Shown piece by piece: positions 1-11,681 of a stretch of DNA of 64,000 nucleotides. Positions within the stretch are counted from its first letter, which is position 1, and each line of letters opens with the position of its first letter. Source of the DNA: Schoenoplectus triqueter (taxonomy: Eukaryota > Streptophyta > Magnoliopsida > Poales > Cyperaceae); contig CAXKVV010000013.1 of NCBI GenBank assembly GCA_964058805.1, positions 1 to 64,000 on the forward strand. The letters run 5' to 3'. The translations under genes and the position numbers were made by a program. The notes beneath the pieces were generated by a model. The model did no database searches. It saw only the letters and a list, made by a program, of their open reading frames with translations, and had not been told where the DNA came from.

Positions 1-387
1 AGGCCACATATCTCAATTCATTGTCAAGCAAGTCCTTTTTTATTTTATGAAAAAAAAATTGGGTATCCTCGCCAATGTTACCATGAAACTAAGATTTTAA
101 ACGGGGAAGTAGCGAGCAATAGCTTTGTACAATTTGGGTGCAATGGACCGGCGGTGATAATATTTGCCTCGTTGGTGCGGGATAGATAGGGCGGAATCAG
201 AAATTTGATAAAAGGGGGTAAATAATAAATTTTATTTTTTTAAAAGGGATCAAAGAGTATTTATATTTAAAAATATACAAAATATAATGGATAAAAATAT
301 ATATTTTTATTTCATAGGGAGAGTCTGACCTACTATTGCTTATCTTTAGTTCTGCCCTGATAAAGATTCATTGCCGCGCAGCACCGT

Positions 388-470
388 GCAGCACAACACG
401 TGATCCGTTCGATCACTTCGAGATTTGAGTTAACACAAATCTCGAAGTGATTGAACGATCCATGTGCTGC
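388..470. repeat. Short perfect-loop hairpin (MITE-like or foldback)
   Basis: Two arms of about 35-40 bases read as inverted copies around an 8-base loop near 428-435. The left arm carries an extra CACGTG-containing triplet. The inner 20 bases (TCACTTCGAGATTTG and its complement) pair perfectly. No target-site duplication was recognised, so the element class is open. It could be a small MITE or a foldback, and transcription would give a stable stem-loop. Confidence 0.6.
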
Positions 471-712
471 GTTGTATGATGTTGCTCAACAGTGGATATG
501 AATTCTATTGGTGCGGATGCAGGATTTTAATTAGAGGACTCAATTATTGACTTGTAATGTTTTATTGAATTTAAATTCATTAAATAATCAGATACTAAAA
601 AATCAACAATTCATCATACATTTTTATCTATTAAAAAACTATTAAAATAATATACTTTTACATATTAAAAAAAATAAAAATAAAACACAAAATAATAGAT
701 AATTAAGTCGAT

Positions 713-796
713 AAAAAAAGTTTTCCTCTACAAGACTTCAGATTTTGATATCTTAAAAAAAGTTTTCCTCTACAAGACTTCAGATTTTGATATCTT
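713..796. repeat. 42-bp tandem duplication
   Basis: Two adjacent identical 42-base copies (713-754 and 755-796), each starting with a run of A and ending in GATATCTT. No divergence is seen between them, so the duplication is recent. Confidence 0.85.
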
Positions 797-1714
797 TACA
801 TAATTCTTTCATAATCTGTGATATTAAATAAAAATTTTCTCAATGAAATAATCAAATATTCTAGGAGAGGCCAAAACTTAGATATAAAGGAGGTTCAAAT
901 TAGCAAAATTTTAATAAAAAAAAATACTATTTTTAAAAATTCCCATGTTATAACCTACATTTGCCTTTGATTACCAAGCTAGGTTCTCATCCAACTGTGG
1001 TCAGGAAGAGTGGTATTTTTTCCTGGCTGAGACCTGACAACATTATGAGAAGATAGGTGATATTGGAGTACCGCAACGACACAAGGGTGCATATCCTCTG
1101 TGGTATTATTAGGTTTATTTAGGTTTATTGTGGGCAGCTCAATAGAAAGAAAGAGAGACGCTCAGGGCTACAATATAATTAACGGTTTTTAGATTTATGA
1201 GATTCAGAGGACCTAACGTTATCCGAGGGGAACAACAGCCCCTTGGTTCTTGAAAAATAGTGTTTTTAAGTAATGATTTCGATAATCTCTCCTCTAATTT
1301 TTTTTGTCCTACTTAAATTGTTTGATTACGTTTATTAAGAAAAAATATTTAATATCGTGCATGATGAAATAATTATACAAAGATTTCAAAATATAAAATT
1401 TCTTAGAGGAAAAGTTTCATCATCGACTTAATTATTTATCATTTTGAGTTTTATTTTATTGTTATTTTTAATATGTAAAAGGATATTGTTTTGATAGTTT
1501 TTTATTTGATAAGAATATATATTAAATTATTATTATTTTTATTTAAAATATGATTAGTTAATTAATTTAAACCCGATAAACTATTACAATCCGATAATTA
1601 TCTCCCCCGACCGAAATCTTACGTCCACCCCACCCCTGATGAGATCCTTTTAATTTTCGTTCGGACAACACTTATCCTCTTGAGTACTCTAGAGAGAATG
1701 TGGATTCAACGAGC

Positions 1715-2345
1715 AGGCCCACATGGGTGCACACAATTCTGATATCGACCAAGATGATGAGGCAGCTACAAATGACTAGCTTGCCGGTGCGTTGATGAGC
1801 ATGTGATAAAATAAGTTATCGCAGCAAGGTACCGTGATGACTGATGAGAACACCATCTTCCACCTGAAGCCGTCAGGCCGCTGCGTGGATGGTGGGCCCC
1901 ATGGAGATGCTGGCCTCACAGGCCGCAAGATTATCATCAATACATATGGTGGCTGGGGTCCACACGATGGTGGTGCATTCTCCGGCAAGGACCCCATCCA
2001 ATTTGACCGTAGTGGGGCCTACATTGCCAGAAAAGCCGCAAAGAACATTGTGGGCGCTTGTGGTTTTGCGTGCCGGTGCATTGTACAGGTCTCATATGCC
2101 ATTGGTCTGCCGGAGCCATTCTCCGTCTCTATTGACACTGACTTATGGTACCGGAAGGATACCAGACAATGAGACATTGAAAATAGTAAAGGAGAAGTTT
2201 GACTGCAGGCCAGGGATGATCATTGCAGACCTAAATCTGAAGAGAGGTAGCAAGGGCCGCTACCTCAAGACTGCGAATTGCGGTCACTTTGGCCGTGATG
2301 ATCCTGACTTCACCTGAGAGAGGTCGTGAAGCCTCTCAAATGGGA
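1715..2345 (+). pseudogene. S-adenosylmethionine synthetase pseudogene (C-terminal two thirds)
   Basis: Translation of 1834-2140 gives the core of a plant methionine adenosyltransferase: [57 protein letters not shown] and [12 protein letters not shown]. At about 2140 the reading frame shifts, and YGTGRIPD...[11 protein letters not shown] follows in another frame up to 2317. There the expected Trp codon reads TGA and two extra bases break the frame again. DNA similarity extends upstream to about 1715 (the IST-QHDE part), also with indels and stops. The N-terminal third with the first signature is missing. Plant SAM synthetase coding regions often lack introns, so retro-origin cannot be decided. 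The GGGAFSGKD phosphate-binding motif survives, but no intact frame spans the copy. It is almost certainly non-functional. Confidence 0.9.
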
Positions 2346-3372
2346 CCAGTTTCCAGCTTGGCTTAACCAGTCGTGTTCTATTTCCAATTCTGATTTGAAT
2401 TGAGTTCGACTTGGGGATGCACTACCTCAATAAAGATGGTTGCTAAGCTCACCAGACGCAAATCATAGCAGTGATATGGTTAATAACAATTTTAGTGTAC
2501 TGTCATTTCCTGTCCTGATATTGTTACATTACTTTTGCTTTCCTGTTTTTCTGTGCAATTTTGATCTTCGATGTAAGATGTAATTGGAAAGAAAATATTT
2601 CAGTATATGTTGCACGGATACGGGGTATTGTATTCGATATGGTGCGAATATAGCGATATGGAAGTTTTCAAATTTTTTTTTTGAAGGTTCGGATAAATAA
2701 AAAAATATGATAAAAAACTGAAACAAAAAGCAACAACAGATTCTTATGTATATAATAGAAAATCACTTAAAATCAGAAAAGAATGTGGAATGCGGTGGTA
2801 GTTGCAGACTTGCACCAAGGGTTGGGGTACAGTTACAGTAAGGAGGCAAAGCTCATGCCTGAGTTTGTCATCTGCTTCCCTCATAAAAATAAGTGGTGTT
2901 TATCAGGAGCCAAAGTTCCCATGTTGATTTCCAATATTTCAAATCATCCAAACTTGTACAATAATTTCCAAGTAATTACTGTTCGAGCACTTTGGTGACA
3001 ATAGTACAAGCCACCGTTAGAGGAAAAAAATGTAAAGGAGAACCAAGTATTCAAGTAATTACTATTCGAGCACTTTGGTGACAATAGTACAAGCCACCGT
3101 TAGGAAAAAAAAAAAATGTAAAGGAGAACGGCTGTGCCTGTTGAAAACCTTGAAATGTTGAAGTCTCTATCCCTTGAATTCAAACTTTTTGTTTTCTAGC
3201 TGATATGGAACTGGCCCAAACAAAACTTCAAAAAATCAAAAGGGCCCAAGTAGTCTTTTGTAAGTTGTAATGTCCATATGGACGGTCCCAACATTATTTT
3301 TTTTTATAATCATTTCTTAAAAAGCTTATCATCTGTTCTTGTCTTCCCCCTTTCCTCCCTGTCACAGCTATA
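2346..3372. other. Intergenic region upstream of the hydrolase gene
   Basis: No coding region is recognised apart from the probable 3' remainder of the SAM synthetase copy up to about 2460. It contains the 83-bp duplication at 2969-3129. The last 200 bases before 3373 are T-rich and probably hold the promoter and 5' UTR of the hydrolase gene; no convincing TATA box was identified. Confidence 0.5.
2969..3129. repeat. 83-bp tandem duplication
   Basis: Two copies (start 2969 and 3052) share TTCGAGCACTTTGGTGACAA and end in AAATGTAAAGGAGAAC. They differ by one substitution and by the length of an A run. Confidence 0.85.
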
Positions 3373-6300
3373 ATGGCTGTCACTGGGATTCACATGCAAC
3401 CCTATTTCTGTTCTAAATTTTGGCAGAAACCCTTTGGAGATAATAATTTGCAAAGGAGTAATGGCTTCTTCTACACAAAACCATTCTTAAATAACCACGG
3501 TAAAGGTTAATTAAATATTATATTATAGTCGTCCAAGTTTCCTTGCTATTCCCTCTGATAATGGAATCCTTCCATTAACTTGCCATATACTCCTTTTTCG
3601 TTTTTACATGTCTACTCTTCAATGATTTTCTAGGAGCCTAATAATTTGCTTTGAAAAAGGAAAAACGGTAGTGCCCTTGGTTTATTCAGCGAAGTGAATA
3701 CAATTTTATTCTAATTGGTTGCATAATTAGCTTTTCTCCCGTTCTTACAACTCAAATATAAAAAATGTTACAGAATCAAAAACTTGTTCTGTTCAAGGGC
3801 TGGAGATACGAAAAAAAGCCAATTTGTTTCTAGCCAAAGCCGCATCAATTGGCAGCTCGGGCGAATACTCAGGTAATTTTCTTAAATATTGCTTTGAATG
3901 ATTAACATACAAGCTAGCGCTGCTTCCATTTCAGTCTGCCCAGACAGTTGCTTGCTTTCATGAATGGCTGGTCAAATGTAGTGCTAGTACCATGCTGACC
4001 CTAATGCAGTCTTAAAATTTTACTAGACCCAACATGTTTCAAAACCTTAATTAAATTGTATATCAGGAGGGAAATGGCAACCCAAATCAAAACAACTAGC
4101 ATGTAATAACAAAATTCCTCTAAAAACTATAGAACAATTAGTTGGCGATGCTAAAACCACACAAAAGAGGCGACGCACCATTGCGGGTGTGGACCAAGAA
4201 GACTTGCTGGATCCAGGTCAACTTGCAGATCCAGATAGCCTCTTTTGCGAGTTCAATGGGGTCCAATTACACCACAAAATATGTCACCATGGTGAACAAT
4301 CAGAACTCGACACATCAGACAAGGAAATAAAGAAGGTTGGCTTGCCTATGGTCCTCTTGCATGGATTTGGTGCTTCAGTTTTTTCTTGGGAAAAGGTTAT
4401 GAGACCTTTAGCGAGTTTAACGGGGTCAAAGGTTCTTGCATTCGACCGACCCGCATTTGGGCTAACTTCTAGAGTGAGAGAGTTCATGGGTTTGAATGTG
4501 AACCCATATTCAACGGCATTTTCTGTTTTGGCAACGATTTCTTTTATAGACATGCTTGGTTCTGATAAGGCTATTTTGATGGGGTATGTTTAAATTTCCA
4601 TGTCAATAAATTTCTTTTTAAAGTTCTGAGTTAATAATGATTTGAGGGCCTTGTGTCATTCTCTGTTAGATGCAGCAACTATATTAGTCCCGTAAAAAAA
4701 TGAAACCAACTAAATGTCCCCTAAAAAAATACAAAACAAAACAAAATACCCTTTAAGGTCCTCCAGACTTTTATGTACCAATTGATCCCAAAAGCTACCG
4801 AACTGGGATAAATCAGAATGTTCCTCAAAGTTACTTATCAGTCTGTACTGTTACCAGTCCCAGGTCACTTGGCCAGTTTTTTCACCAATAATACTGGTAT
4901 AATCTGGGTCATATCGCTGGATGTTCCAGACTCCAAGATTATTGTGATCATTTAGTTTTAAAGTTTTCTGATAATCAGCATCATGTGTATAAATTTTGAG
5001 TTTTTTACGGTGTAAAGTCCTGTTACCAACTATGAAGAAGCATACTAGTTATTAAAAGGAAAACCAAAATAATATATTGGGCTCTCAGGCACTCCGCTGG
5101 TTCCCTTGTAGCAGTTAGCACATATTTCAACGCTCCAGAAAAGGTTGCTGCACTTATTCTTATAGCGCCAGCTATTATCGCGCCAATTATATCAAAAAAA
5201 ATTAAGAAGGAGAGAGGCACAAAATCAGATCCAGTTCCACTGGAGAACTCACTTGTCAGGGTTTGGAGGTCATTCTTAGAATTTTGTAAGCGGGCTGCCA
5301 GTGTTGCTGCGGGTATGTTGAAACGGATGGGAGATATGATTGGAACACTTTATAACAGAGCTTTGGCTGTGGTTCTTAGATCTGCTGTTGCAGTTATGTT
5401 GGTTAGTGCCTTTTAATGTACTGTTTCTCTATTTCTCATACTGTTTAGCTCTCTCTACTTGATTCTGAGGTTAGTTAATATACTTGCATAGCTGTTGCAT
5501 TTTCAGTCACAAGTACATAACTTACCACCTATTGCGTATTCCTGGCCAAGTTTTATTTTATTATTCGATAACTAATGTTTTTTTTGAAGTAGATTGTTCC
5601 AGCAAAAATCCACATTATGTTTTCTTTGTATTGAACAGTTATACAAACTTCATATGTAACCTTTTTCTCAACAGATTGCCTGGCTCAATGTGTTTCAAAT
5701 AGGCTTATTTAGCAGTTCAAGGGAATTTGTGGCACATCAAGGCCAATTTTCTCAAAGGAAAAAGATTTTTTTTTTTTTTGTAAGTTTTGAACATCAACAA
5801 GATGAATTTAAACTTCAATAAATTTCCTGATTCTTTTATTTGGTTGATAAATTGCTTAGATCAGAATGATCATAGATAAATTTGGGGTACCAGCCGTACG
5901 AAATGCATGGTGTGACCCAAACCAAGTTGCTGATGATGTTCTTCAAGGCTATACAAAGGTGGGTGTTTTAAGTATTGATGCAAACTTCTTAACAACTGCT
6001 TTAATCCTGTATTATTTGAAATCCCAAGAACCCACCCCAGCCAAAGAAGATGGAAATGAAAGTTCACTGCAAACCCCCTCGATTTAGAAAATTGTCCCTA
6101 CTATTACAGCTGATTGTACACCAGATAGTTTCTTATGTAACTTTTTGGAATAGTGCAGAATTTTTTTTGTTAAATTAGCACACCCATTTCAGTATGCAGT
6201 TAATAGTAAGTTGTGCTAAGTACCTTCATTTCTTTTTTGTTTTCTTTTTATAAAGCCTTTAAGGGTTAAAGATTGGGAGAGTGCTCTTCTAGAGTATTGT

Positions 6301-6742
6301 ATAGCCATGATCACAGATTCTTCCTCCAAACCTCCTCTCTCTGAAAGACTCCATGAGATCTCGTGCCCAGGTAATGTGCTATAGTAAAATATTTTTGGTT
6401 CAAGATGCATAAAATAACCAGTAAACTTTTTATTGCCACCATCATTTTTGCTGCTCTCTCTCTCTCTCTCTCTCTACTGCAAAAGCAGTGAGCCTCTACC
6501 AATTCCTTGTATTCACAATGTTAACTTTGTGCCGTTACTAAATTTGTGCAGTGCTGATAGTGACTGGAGACAAAGACAGGCTCGTTCCAGCATGGAATGC
6601 TGAGAGGCTGTCAAAGACGATACCTGGCTCGAGGTTTGAAGTTATAAAAAATTGTGGCCACTTGCCGCATGAAGAAAGAGTAGAGGAGTTCTTGTCGATT
6701 GTAGAGAGATTTCTTCAAAGTGTTTTTGTAGTGCAAGTGTGA
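3373..6742 (+). CDS. Alpha/beta-hydrolase superfamily protein, seven exons
   Basis: Joining 3373-3499, 3774-3872, 4142-4583, 5089-5401, 5860-5958, 6256-6370 and 6552-6742 gives one uninterrupted frame of 461 codons plus TGA. All introns have GT..AG borders and phases agree at every junction. The fold is an alpha/beta-hydrolase. HGFG (149-152) forms the oxyanion loop. The nucleophile elbow GHSAG has Ser225 and is split by the third intron. The acid is probably Asp407 in GDKDRLVP, and the base is His435 in CGHLPHEE. A lid-like insert follows strand 6 (about 240-330). The N-terminus (1-75) is poorly conserved, basic and Ser-rich, and might be a plastid transit peptide (inference). The overall pattern resembles an uncharacterised Arabidopsis hydrolase family annotated near haloalkane dehalogenases and esterases. 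The substrate is unknown. The first Met is chosen because it opens exon 1 and no upstream in-frame Met is seen. Confidence 0.88.
6456..6476. repeat. (CT)n microsatellite in hydrolase intron 6
   Basis: A run of about ten CT dinucleotides lies between exons 6 and 7 of the hydrolase gene. Confidence 0.85.
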
Positions 6743-8400
6743 TTGCATTCAAAATGAACTGATATTAATTGTTACTGGAAAATCACATGAAATAATTATA
6801 TGTAAAGCAAATTGCAAGTTTGATTGCTCTTTGTCTGGGCATCCAATCTTGATAGGGAGTTCCGAACAATTAATTAACAAACAAGGCCACGAAAGGAAAG
6901 TAAAATCATGTGATTTTCGACAGAATTCAAAATTGCTTAAAGCAAAAGGAGGGTGGCCATGATCCATGTCATTAGCACACACACTCGAATTTAACCGCCA
7001 AAGTAAATTTATCTATCAAAATAAAAATAAATTTGCATCTCATTTATCATTCAAAGATGGAACTATAATAAATAGTAATATCATAAAATTAGCCGATTTA
7101 ACTACTTGAACTTCTCATCCATTCACATGAAGTCAGATTAAAGCTACAAATATGAAAATCCCCAACTACCTTGAATTTCTATTGAAGATTGTAAGAATGA
7201 ATTTCAAATTCTCATTCAACATTCTAAATATAACAGTATTACATCTCTCTTATAGATCTATTCCTACTTAATTACAGTTTGTTACACAAATAACAAATAA
7301 TTGAATTCTGTTACAACTCTATGTATTTACACAATTGGCATGTAAACCGATCCGATGTGGATGTTGAAATGGACTTATCAGAAGTCTTGCTACGCCAGAG
7401 ATTGTTTTTCAAATTTCATATAATTTAATTATCATTTGATGGTCCATCAAAGATCATCAAAATTTTATATAATTTATAACAGTTATTAACAGATTATAAT
7501 AGACCAACAAACAATAACTATATTGCATGAAACTTAAAAAATATATCATTCTATATAAGTTGAAAAATATATTTATAGACTTTTTTATTTTTTAGAATTT
7601 TTCTTGAATTTATTTGAAGTACCATTATCAAGATTGTCAAAATAACCCATTGTCAAGAGATCCCTCCCCTTATTTAAAATACGTGCGTGTATTTGAAGTA
7701 CCGTTGTCAAGATTTGTAATGTAAGCTAAAATCTAATAAAAATATGTATAATGAAAATTTTGAAATATGTATTCGGATAAAATCAGATTGAATACGCTTA
7801 TTGATGGATAACAATTAAATGACATATATAGATAGATGATGGTCAAATTGTATCTTTATCCGTTAAAAAAATTTCGGACATTGATACAATTATTTTTAAA
7901 TATCGATATAAATACGAATCGAATAATTTTTATTATATTTTTGATTGGATCGAAGGTAAAATCAGATAATTTATTATCCGTTTACAGCCCTATCCTTTAC
8001 CTCACAACACACATAATTAGCTTGATATTACCCATCTGGTCCATCTTCTTATTAATATAACAAATTCATCATTCTCAACTAATTTTATGATGAACACCCC
8101 TGCAGTGAATATATAATTTATTTATAATAAAATTAATACTAAATAGAAATATTTTTAAAATAAGATAATCCACGTAATGAATGGATTTCGTGCTAGTAAA
8201 TAAAAAAAACAAAGAACAACAAGTGTACGACCGGGACCGGAGAAGTTAGAGAATGGACATCTCCAGTAAGGAAACATGTCAGAGGATCTATCTCCGATCT
8301 TATCTGTCCAGTAAACTTTGTAGTTCACTGATTAGTGGTTGGTTAGTGATTAGTAAATACCAGTGCCCACCAATCTTTTCTTTACGCCAAAAAAAAGGAG
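6743..8400. other. Intergenic region between the hydrolase and RING genes
   Basis: No coding region is recognised. The stretch 7400-7670 resembles, in decayed form, the long-inverted-repeat MITE found 3' of both NLR genes (shared TATCAAGATTGTCAAAATAA-like and TTGTCAA...ATCCC ends). The last 200 bases are probably the promoter of the RING gene. Confidence 0.5.
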
Positions 8401-8419
8401 CACAGATGTGAGAGCTTCT

Positions 8420-9444
8420 CTTTCCACACCATTTCGTAATTCGTATCAGAAGCAAGCAATTAATGGCCTAAATCGACTCTCTCTCTCTCTCTCTCTCTAC
8501 CGCAAATCAGCACTAAACCTAGGTAATCGCCGTGTCTAGCTTTCTCTTTCCATTCTGCCTTCTCTCATGTACTAATATGCAATTTCTTGTGTTTCTCATT
8601 TTTAGGTCTCGGTGGCGATCTAAGGGTTTGGCTGCTGTGCAAAATTTGAGGAAAGTTTCTTGCTTGAGGTGGGAATGGTTTCTTTCTTTCTTCACAATTT
8701 CTGATTTCGAGATGATCATCTTTATGGCTTTAATTAGGGAATGTTTTGGCTCGCAGACAGTGTGTCGGTTAGAACTTTCATGTATCATGAAAGAAAATGA
8801 AATCAATTGAGTTATTGTTTCCTAAATTGCTTAGAGTTGATGAGACTCTCTGAGTACCACAACCAAAACCCTAATTCCTGAACAATTGTAGCCCATAACT
8901 AAATTTAATTGACAAAAGAACTTGAGTGCTGAAGAACCTATTAATTCTTAAACTCTACGTAGTAATAAATGAAACTTCTTTAATTCTACCAGTATTTCTT
9001 AAAATTGGACCCTTCAAGTTTTGTCTCTGAAAACTGTTCTACAGATCAATCTATTTGCTTCCAAATGATAAGAAATGTATTTTTTCATGTTAATTAATTT
9101 TATTCATGGATTGAGCAACTATTATTGGGCAAATTTTACATTCGAAAAAGAGCTCTATTTCTCATTCTTAGAGTGATAGAACAATATCACAATCTATTGT
9201 GAGCGCTTTATACTTCGTAATGTTGCAAAAGCATAACCATGGCCAAAATAACACTTCAAAATATGATGCGAAACTGGTTTACTCTGCTATTAGTTTGATC
9301 ATAATGTCAAAAATTATTACAGTAGTATTATTTAAAATTATCCATCTGACATAATTGACATAATGTGAACTAAATTTTTTATGTAGTATTTATAAAGTCA
9401 ACACTATGCTTTATTTCTTTCTTTTCTTATTTATTTCAGTTAGA
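8420..9444 (+). other. Probable 5' UTR with two introns of the RING gene
   Basis: The coding frame opens right after a consensus acceptor (TTATTTCAG, ending 9439). Upstream there is a CT-rich leader ending in a donor at 8522/8523, and a small exon 8606-8668 bounded by TTTTTAG and GAG|GTGGG. This gives a spliced leader of two exons plus five bases in front of ATG 9445. It is inferred from splice signals only. The transcription start is not visible; the (CT)n run at 8478-8500 is typical of plant leaders. Confidence 0.5.
8478..8500. repeat. (CT)n microsatellite in the putative leader
   Basis: About eleven CT repeats lie about 20 bases upstream of the putative first donor site. CT-rich leaders are common near plant transcription starts. 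Confidence 0.8.
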
Positions 9445-10932
9445 ATGGATCTGCCTAACGTGCAATGCCTGGTTTGCACCCGGCCTTTCTCTCTTGAACC
9501 TGCCATGACTGACAGCCTTGAATCTCTTGCTATATGCCGTGAATGTAAACTCATGGTCTCAAACCCCACCACCCAAGAAAGAGAGCATAGCGTACTGAGC
9601 CGTTATATGCACCCAAACCACCATAGGAGATCCCGATATAGACGATATAACACTGGACACATGCGCACTGGATCACTAGACAATTCTGATCCCGAGTCTT
9701 TCGCACTTGCCTTCTCTCACCTCATCAACTCAGCCAGACAGAGCCAAAACTCAACCCCTAACCAGTCGAATAGGTGGCCAGCCCTGTTTTCAGACACTGA
9801 GAGTGATGTCCAAGATGTAATAGATACCTCCGTTTTTGGTGAGAGTGAGTCCAACTTGAGTTTTGGTGGGTATGGTGGTGATTCAGATGCATCTTTTGAC
9901 AGACATAGCATTGTTGAACGTGAAAATTTCTTGCAACTAAATAATGAATTTGGTATTAATGACAATTTTGATATTGACCCCATGCAATCTGGCTTACATC
10001 CCCAATGGGATTCAGATGAAGAAGATGAAAATGCATCAGAATGGGAGGAGATCTCAGAATTAGATGAAACTGCTGGACCCACTATGGGGATACCTCCACA
10101 TCGACACACACAATTTCCTAATTTTAGCCCAAACAGCGGGGAAAGTGCAAGTCCAAGCCCAGTCCCACAATGGATGCGAAGCCGTTGGCGAATGGGTCCA
10201 CTTGAAATAGAGATAAGGCAACCGTTTGTGGGAGAACCACACGACTATGTTGATGAAGCCACGGGTCAGTTCGAAGATATATTGGAGCAGCTGGCAGATG
10301 AGGCTGATGATGTCAGAAGAGGGGTTACACCTACTTTGGCAAAGTACCGAGAGAAGCTCCCTCATGTCATAGTTACACAAGAGCATGTCAGAAATGAAGG
10401 TGGCTTGATTTGTGCGGTATGTAAAGACCCTATGCAGGTCAAGTGTAGGGTTTTGCAAATGCCATGCAAGCACATGTATCATCCTGGGTGCATTCTCCCA
10501 TGGCTGCATACCAGGAACACTTGCCCTGTTTGTCGGTATGAGCTGCCATGCAAAGACCAAGATCATGACAAGTGTAGGAGGGATGAGATGGAGAGGATCT
10601 TGTATGACACACATGGAGAGGAAATGGAGATCGAAGAAGACGAATATGAAGAAGAAATGACTTTTGTGGAGACAGATAATGAAGGGAGTAGAGCGGACAG
10701 CCAGGATCGGGCAATTGAGAGATCTAACGGTAGAGGTGGAGCAAGAGGCAGGTGGTGGTTTGTGGCAGCTGCCCCAATTGTTAGTCTGGTTGGTATTGTG
10801 CTTGTGTTTTGTTTCAGGAACTCCTCCATTGGGAGCAAGACTCAAGGAAATGGAGGGGCGTCGAGAGAGGGTGGGGCCAGACCTGAGAGGCTTTCAGAGG
10901 GCAGTAGAAAGAGATGGCGTTCTATTTTCTGA
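9445..10932 (+). CDS. Zinc-ribbon / RING-H2 E3 ubiquitin ligase with C-terminal membrane segment
   Basis: One uninterrupted frame of 495 residues. The start MDLPNVQC (9445) is preferred over an upstream in-frame Met at 9406, because that one lies in a T-rich tract before a splice acceptor and would add a non-conserved hydrophobic leader. Order of parts: a short Cys4 zinc ribbon (CLVC near residue 8, CREC near 30), a long acidic/Ser-rich middle (about 60-290), and a RING-H2 domain at about 323-363. In the RING domain CAVC, CKHMYHPGC and CPVC supply all eight ligands in C3H2C3 order. A very acidic stretch, a single hydrophobic segment (about 437-457, WWFVAAAPIVSLVGIVLVF) and a basic tail follow. 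The family recruits E2 enzymes and ubiquitinates targets. It is longer than the usual 300-400-residue RING1-like members. The predicted tail anchor would place it on a membrane (inference). Substrates are unknown. Confidence 0.93.
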   Translation: MDLPNVQCLVCTRPFSLEPAMTDSLESLAICRECKLMVSNPTTQEREHSVLSRYMHPNHHRRSRYRRYNTGHMRTGSLDNSDPESFALAFSHLINSARQSQNSTPNQSNRWPALFSDTESDVQDVIDTSVFGESESNLSFGGYGGDSDASFDRHSIVERENFLQLNNEFGINDNFDIDPMQSGLHPQWDSDEEDENASEWEEISELDETAGPTMGIPPHRHTQFPNFSPNSGESASPSPVPQWMRSRWRMGPLEIEIRQPFVGEPHDYVDEATGQFEDILEQLADEADDVRRGVTPTLAKYREKLPHVIVTQEHVRNEGGLICAVCKDPMQVKCRVLQMPCKHMYHPGCILPWLHTRNTCPVCRYELPCKDQDHDKCRRDEMERILYDTHGEEMEIEEDEYEEEMTFVETDNEGSRADSQDRAIERSNGRGGARGRWWFVAAAPIVSLVGIVLVFCFRNSSIGSKTQGNGGASREGGARPERLSEGSRKRWRSIF

Positions 10933-11577
10933 GTTTATTGTTTGTTTCTTCTTTTCCTCCTTTTTTGGAAAAAAAGAAAAGTGTTTGGGTTTTGCTTGGT
11001 GTGTGGATTGGTGGTTAGAAGGGATTAACCCCCCCCCCCCCCCCCCCAAAAAAAAAAAAAAAAAAAATCTGATTTCCAACTTGATTTTCTTGCTGGTTTT
11101 TATAATTGGGTTCTGTACTAGAATTCTGGATTGGGTTTGGTTTTGATGAGCTTATGGAAATTGGTCTTAACTTTTTCCTTCATATTTTTAGTTTTCTTTC
11201 TATAACTGTTCAAGAGTACTTTCTTATTCTACGGGTTTAAGGCGCAATTGGTCTATATTTGTTTACTTACGGGTTCATGGTTAGTTTTATCACCAATTGG
11301 AGATAACATAGAATATCCACCAGTTTCAAATTTTTAATTGACCGATATCATTTATTATTTATTAAGAATGAATAAGAGGTGGTTGAAATGTGTGAAGAAG
11401 GTTTATATCACTTGATGTGCGTTTTGGTGGAAAGAGTTATTTACTGACCAGCTTGATTCACATTGCGAGTTCAATCTCAAGGTAAAAATCAGAGATGTAC
11501 TAATGGCATGGAGATATTGCAATTTTGGGAAATTCAAGAATCAATTTGAGCTATCATACAAAAGAGGGATGGTTGGG
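10933..11577. other. 3' flank of the RING gene
   Basis: Contains the presumed 3' UTR with the C/A homopolymer pair at 11029-11067. No further gene is recognised before the NLR duplication begins near 11578. Confidence 0.5.
11029..11067. repeat. Adjacent C19 and A20 homopolymers
   Basis: About 19 consecutive C are followed directly by about 20 consecutive A, roughly 100 bases after the RING stop codon. Read directly from the sequence; true lengths are likely to vary or be mis-assembled. Confidence 0.9.
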
Positions 11578-11681
11578 ATCAGATGACCATGCCTCTCTGT
11601 CTCAGGCAATTAAATTGCTGAGGATGAAAGAGTTGTAGTGGTAACGGGTCAGATTGGGCTTGATTGCACGAAATTCATGTA

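Larger units (their letters stand above)
1..1714. other. Gene-free AT-rich stretch
   Basis: I see no coding region here. It holds a hairpin (388-470) and a 42-bp tandem duplication (713-796), listed separately. The rest is AT-rich DNA with poly-A and poly-T runs and no recognisable element ends. Confidence 0.6.

Noticed and set aside
8532..8810. 92-codon frame upstream of the RING gene
   Set aside because: It crosses the putative splice donor and acceptor sites of the leader and has no conserved features.
9406..9444. Earlier in-frame Met for the RING protein
   Set aside because: It lies in the T-rich tract that precedes a consensus splice acceptor and would add a non-conserved hydrophobic leader before the zinc ribbon.
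10060..10845. 261-codon open frame on the minus strand inside the RING gene
   Set aside because: It is fully antisense to a convincing coding sequence and has no family resemblance; it is a shadow of the acidic, GAA-rich sense strand.
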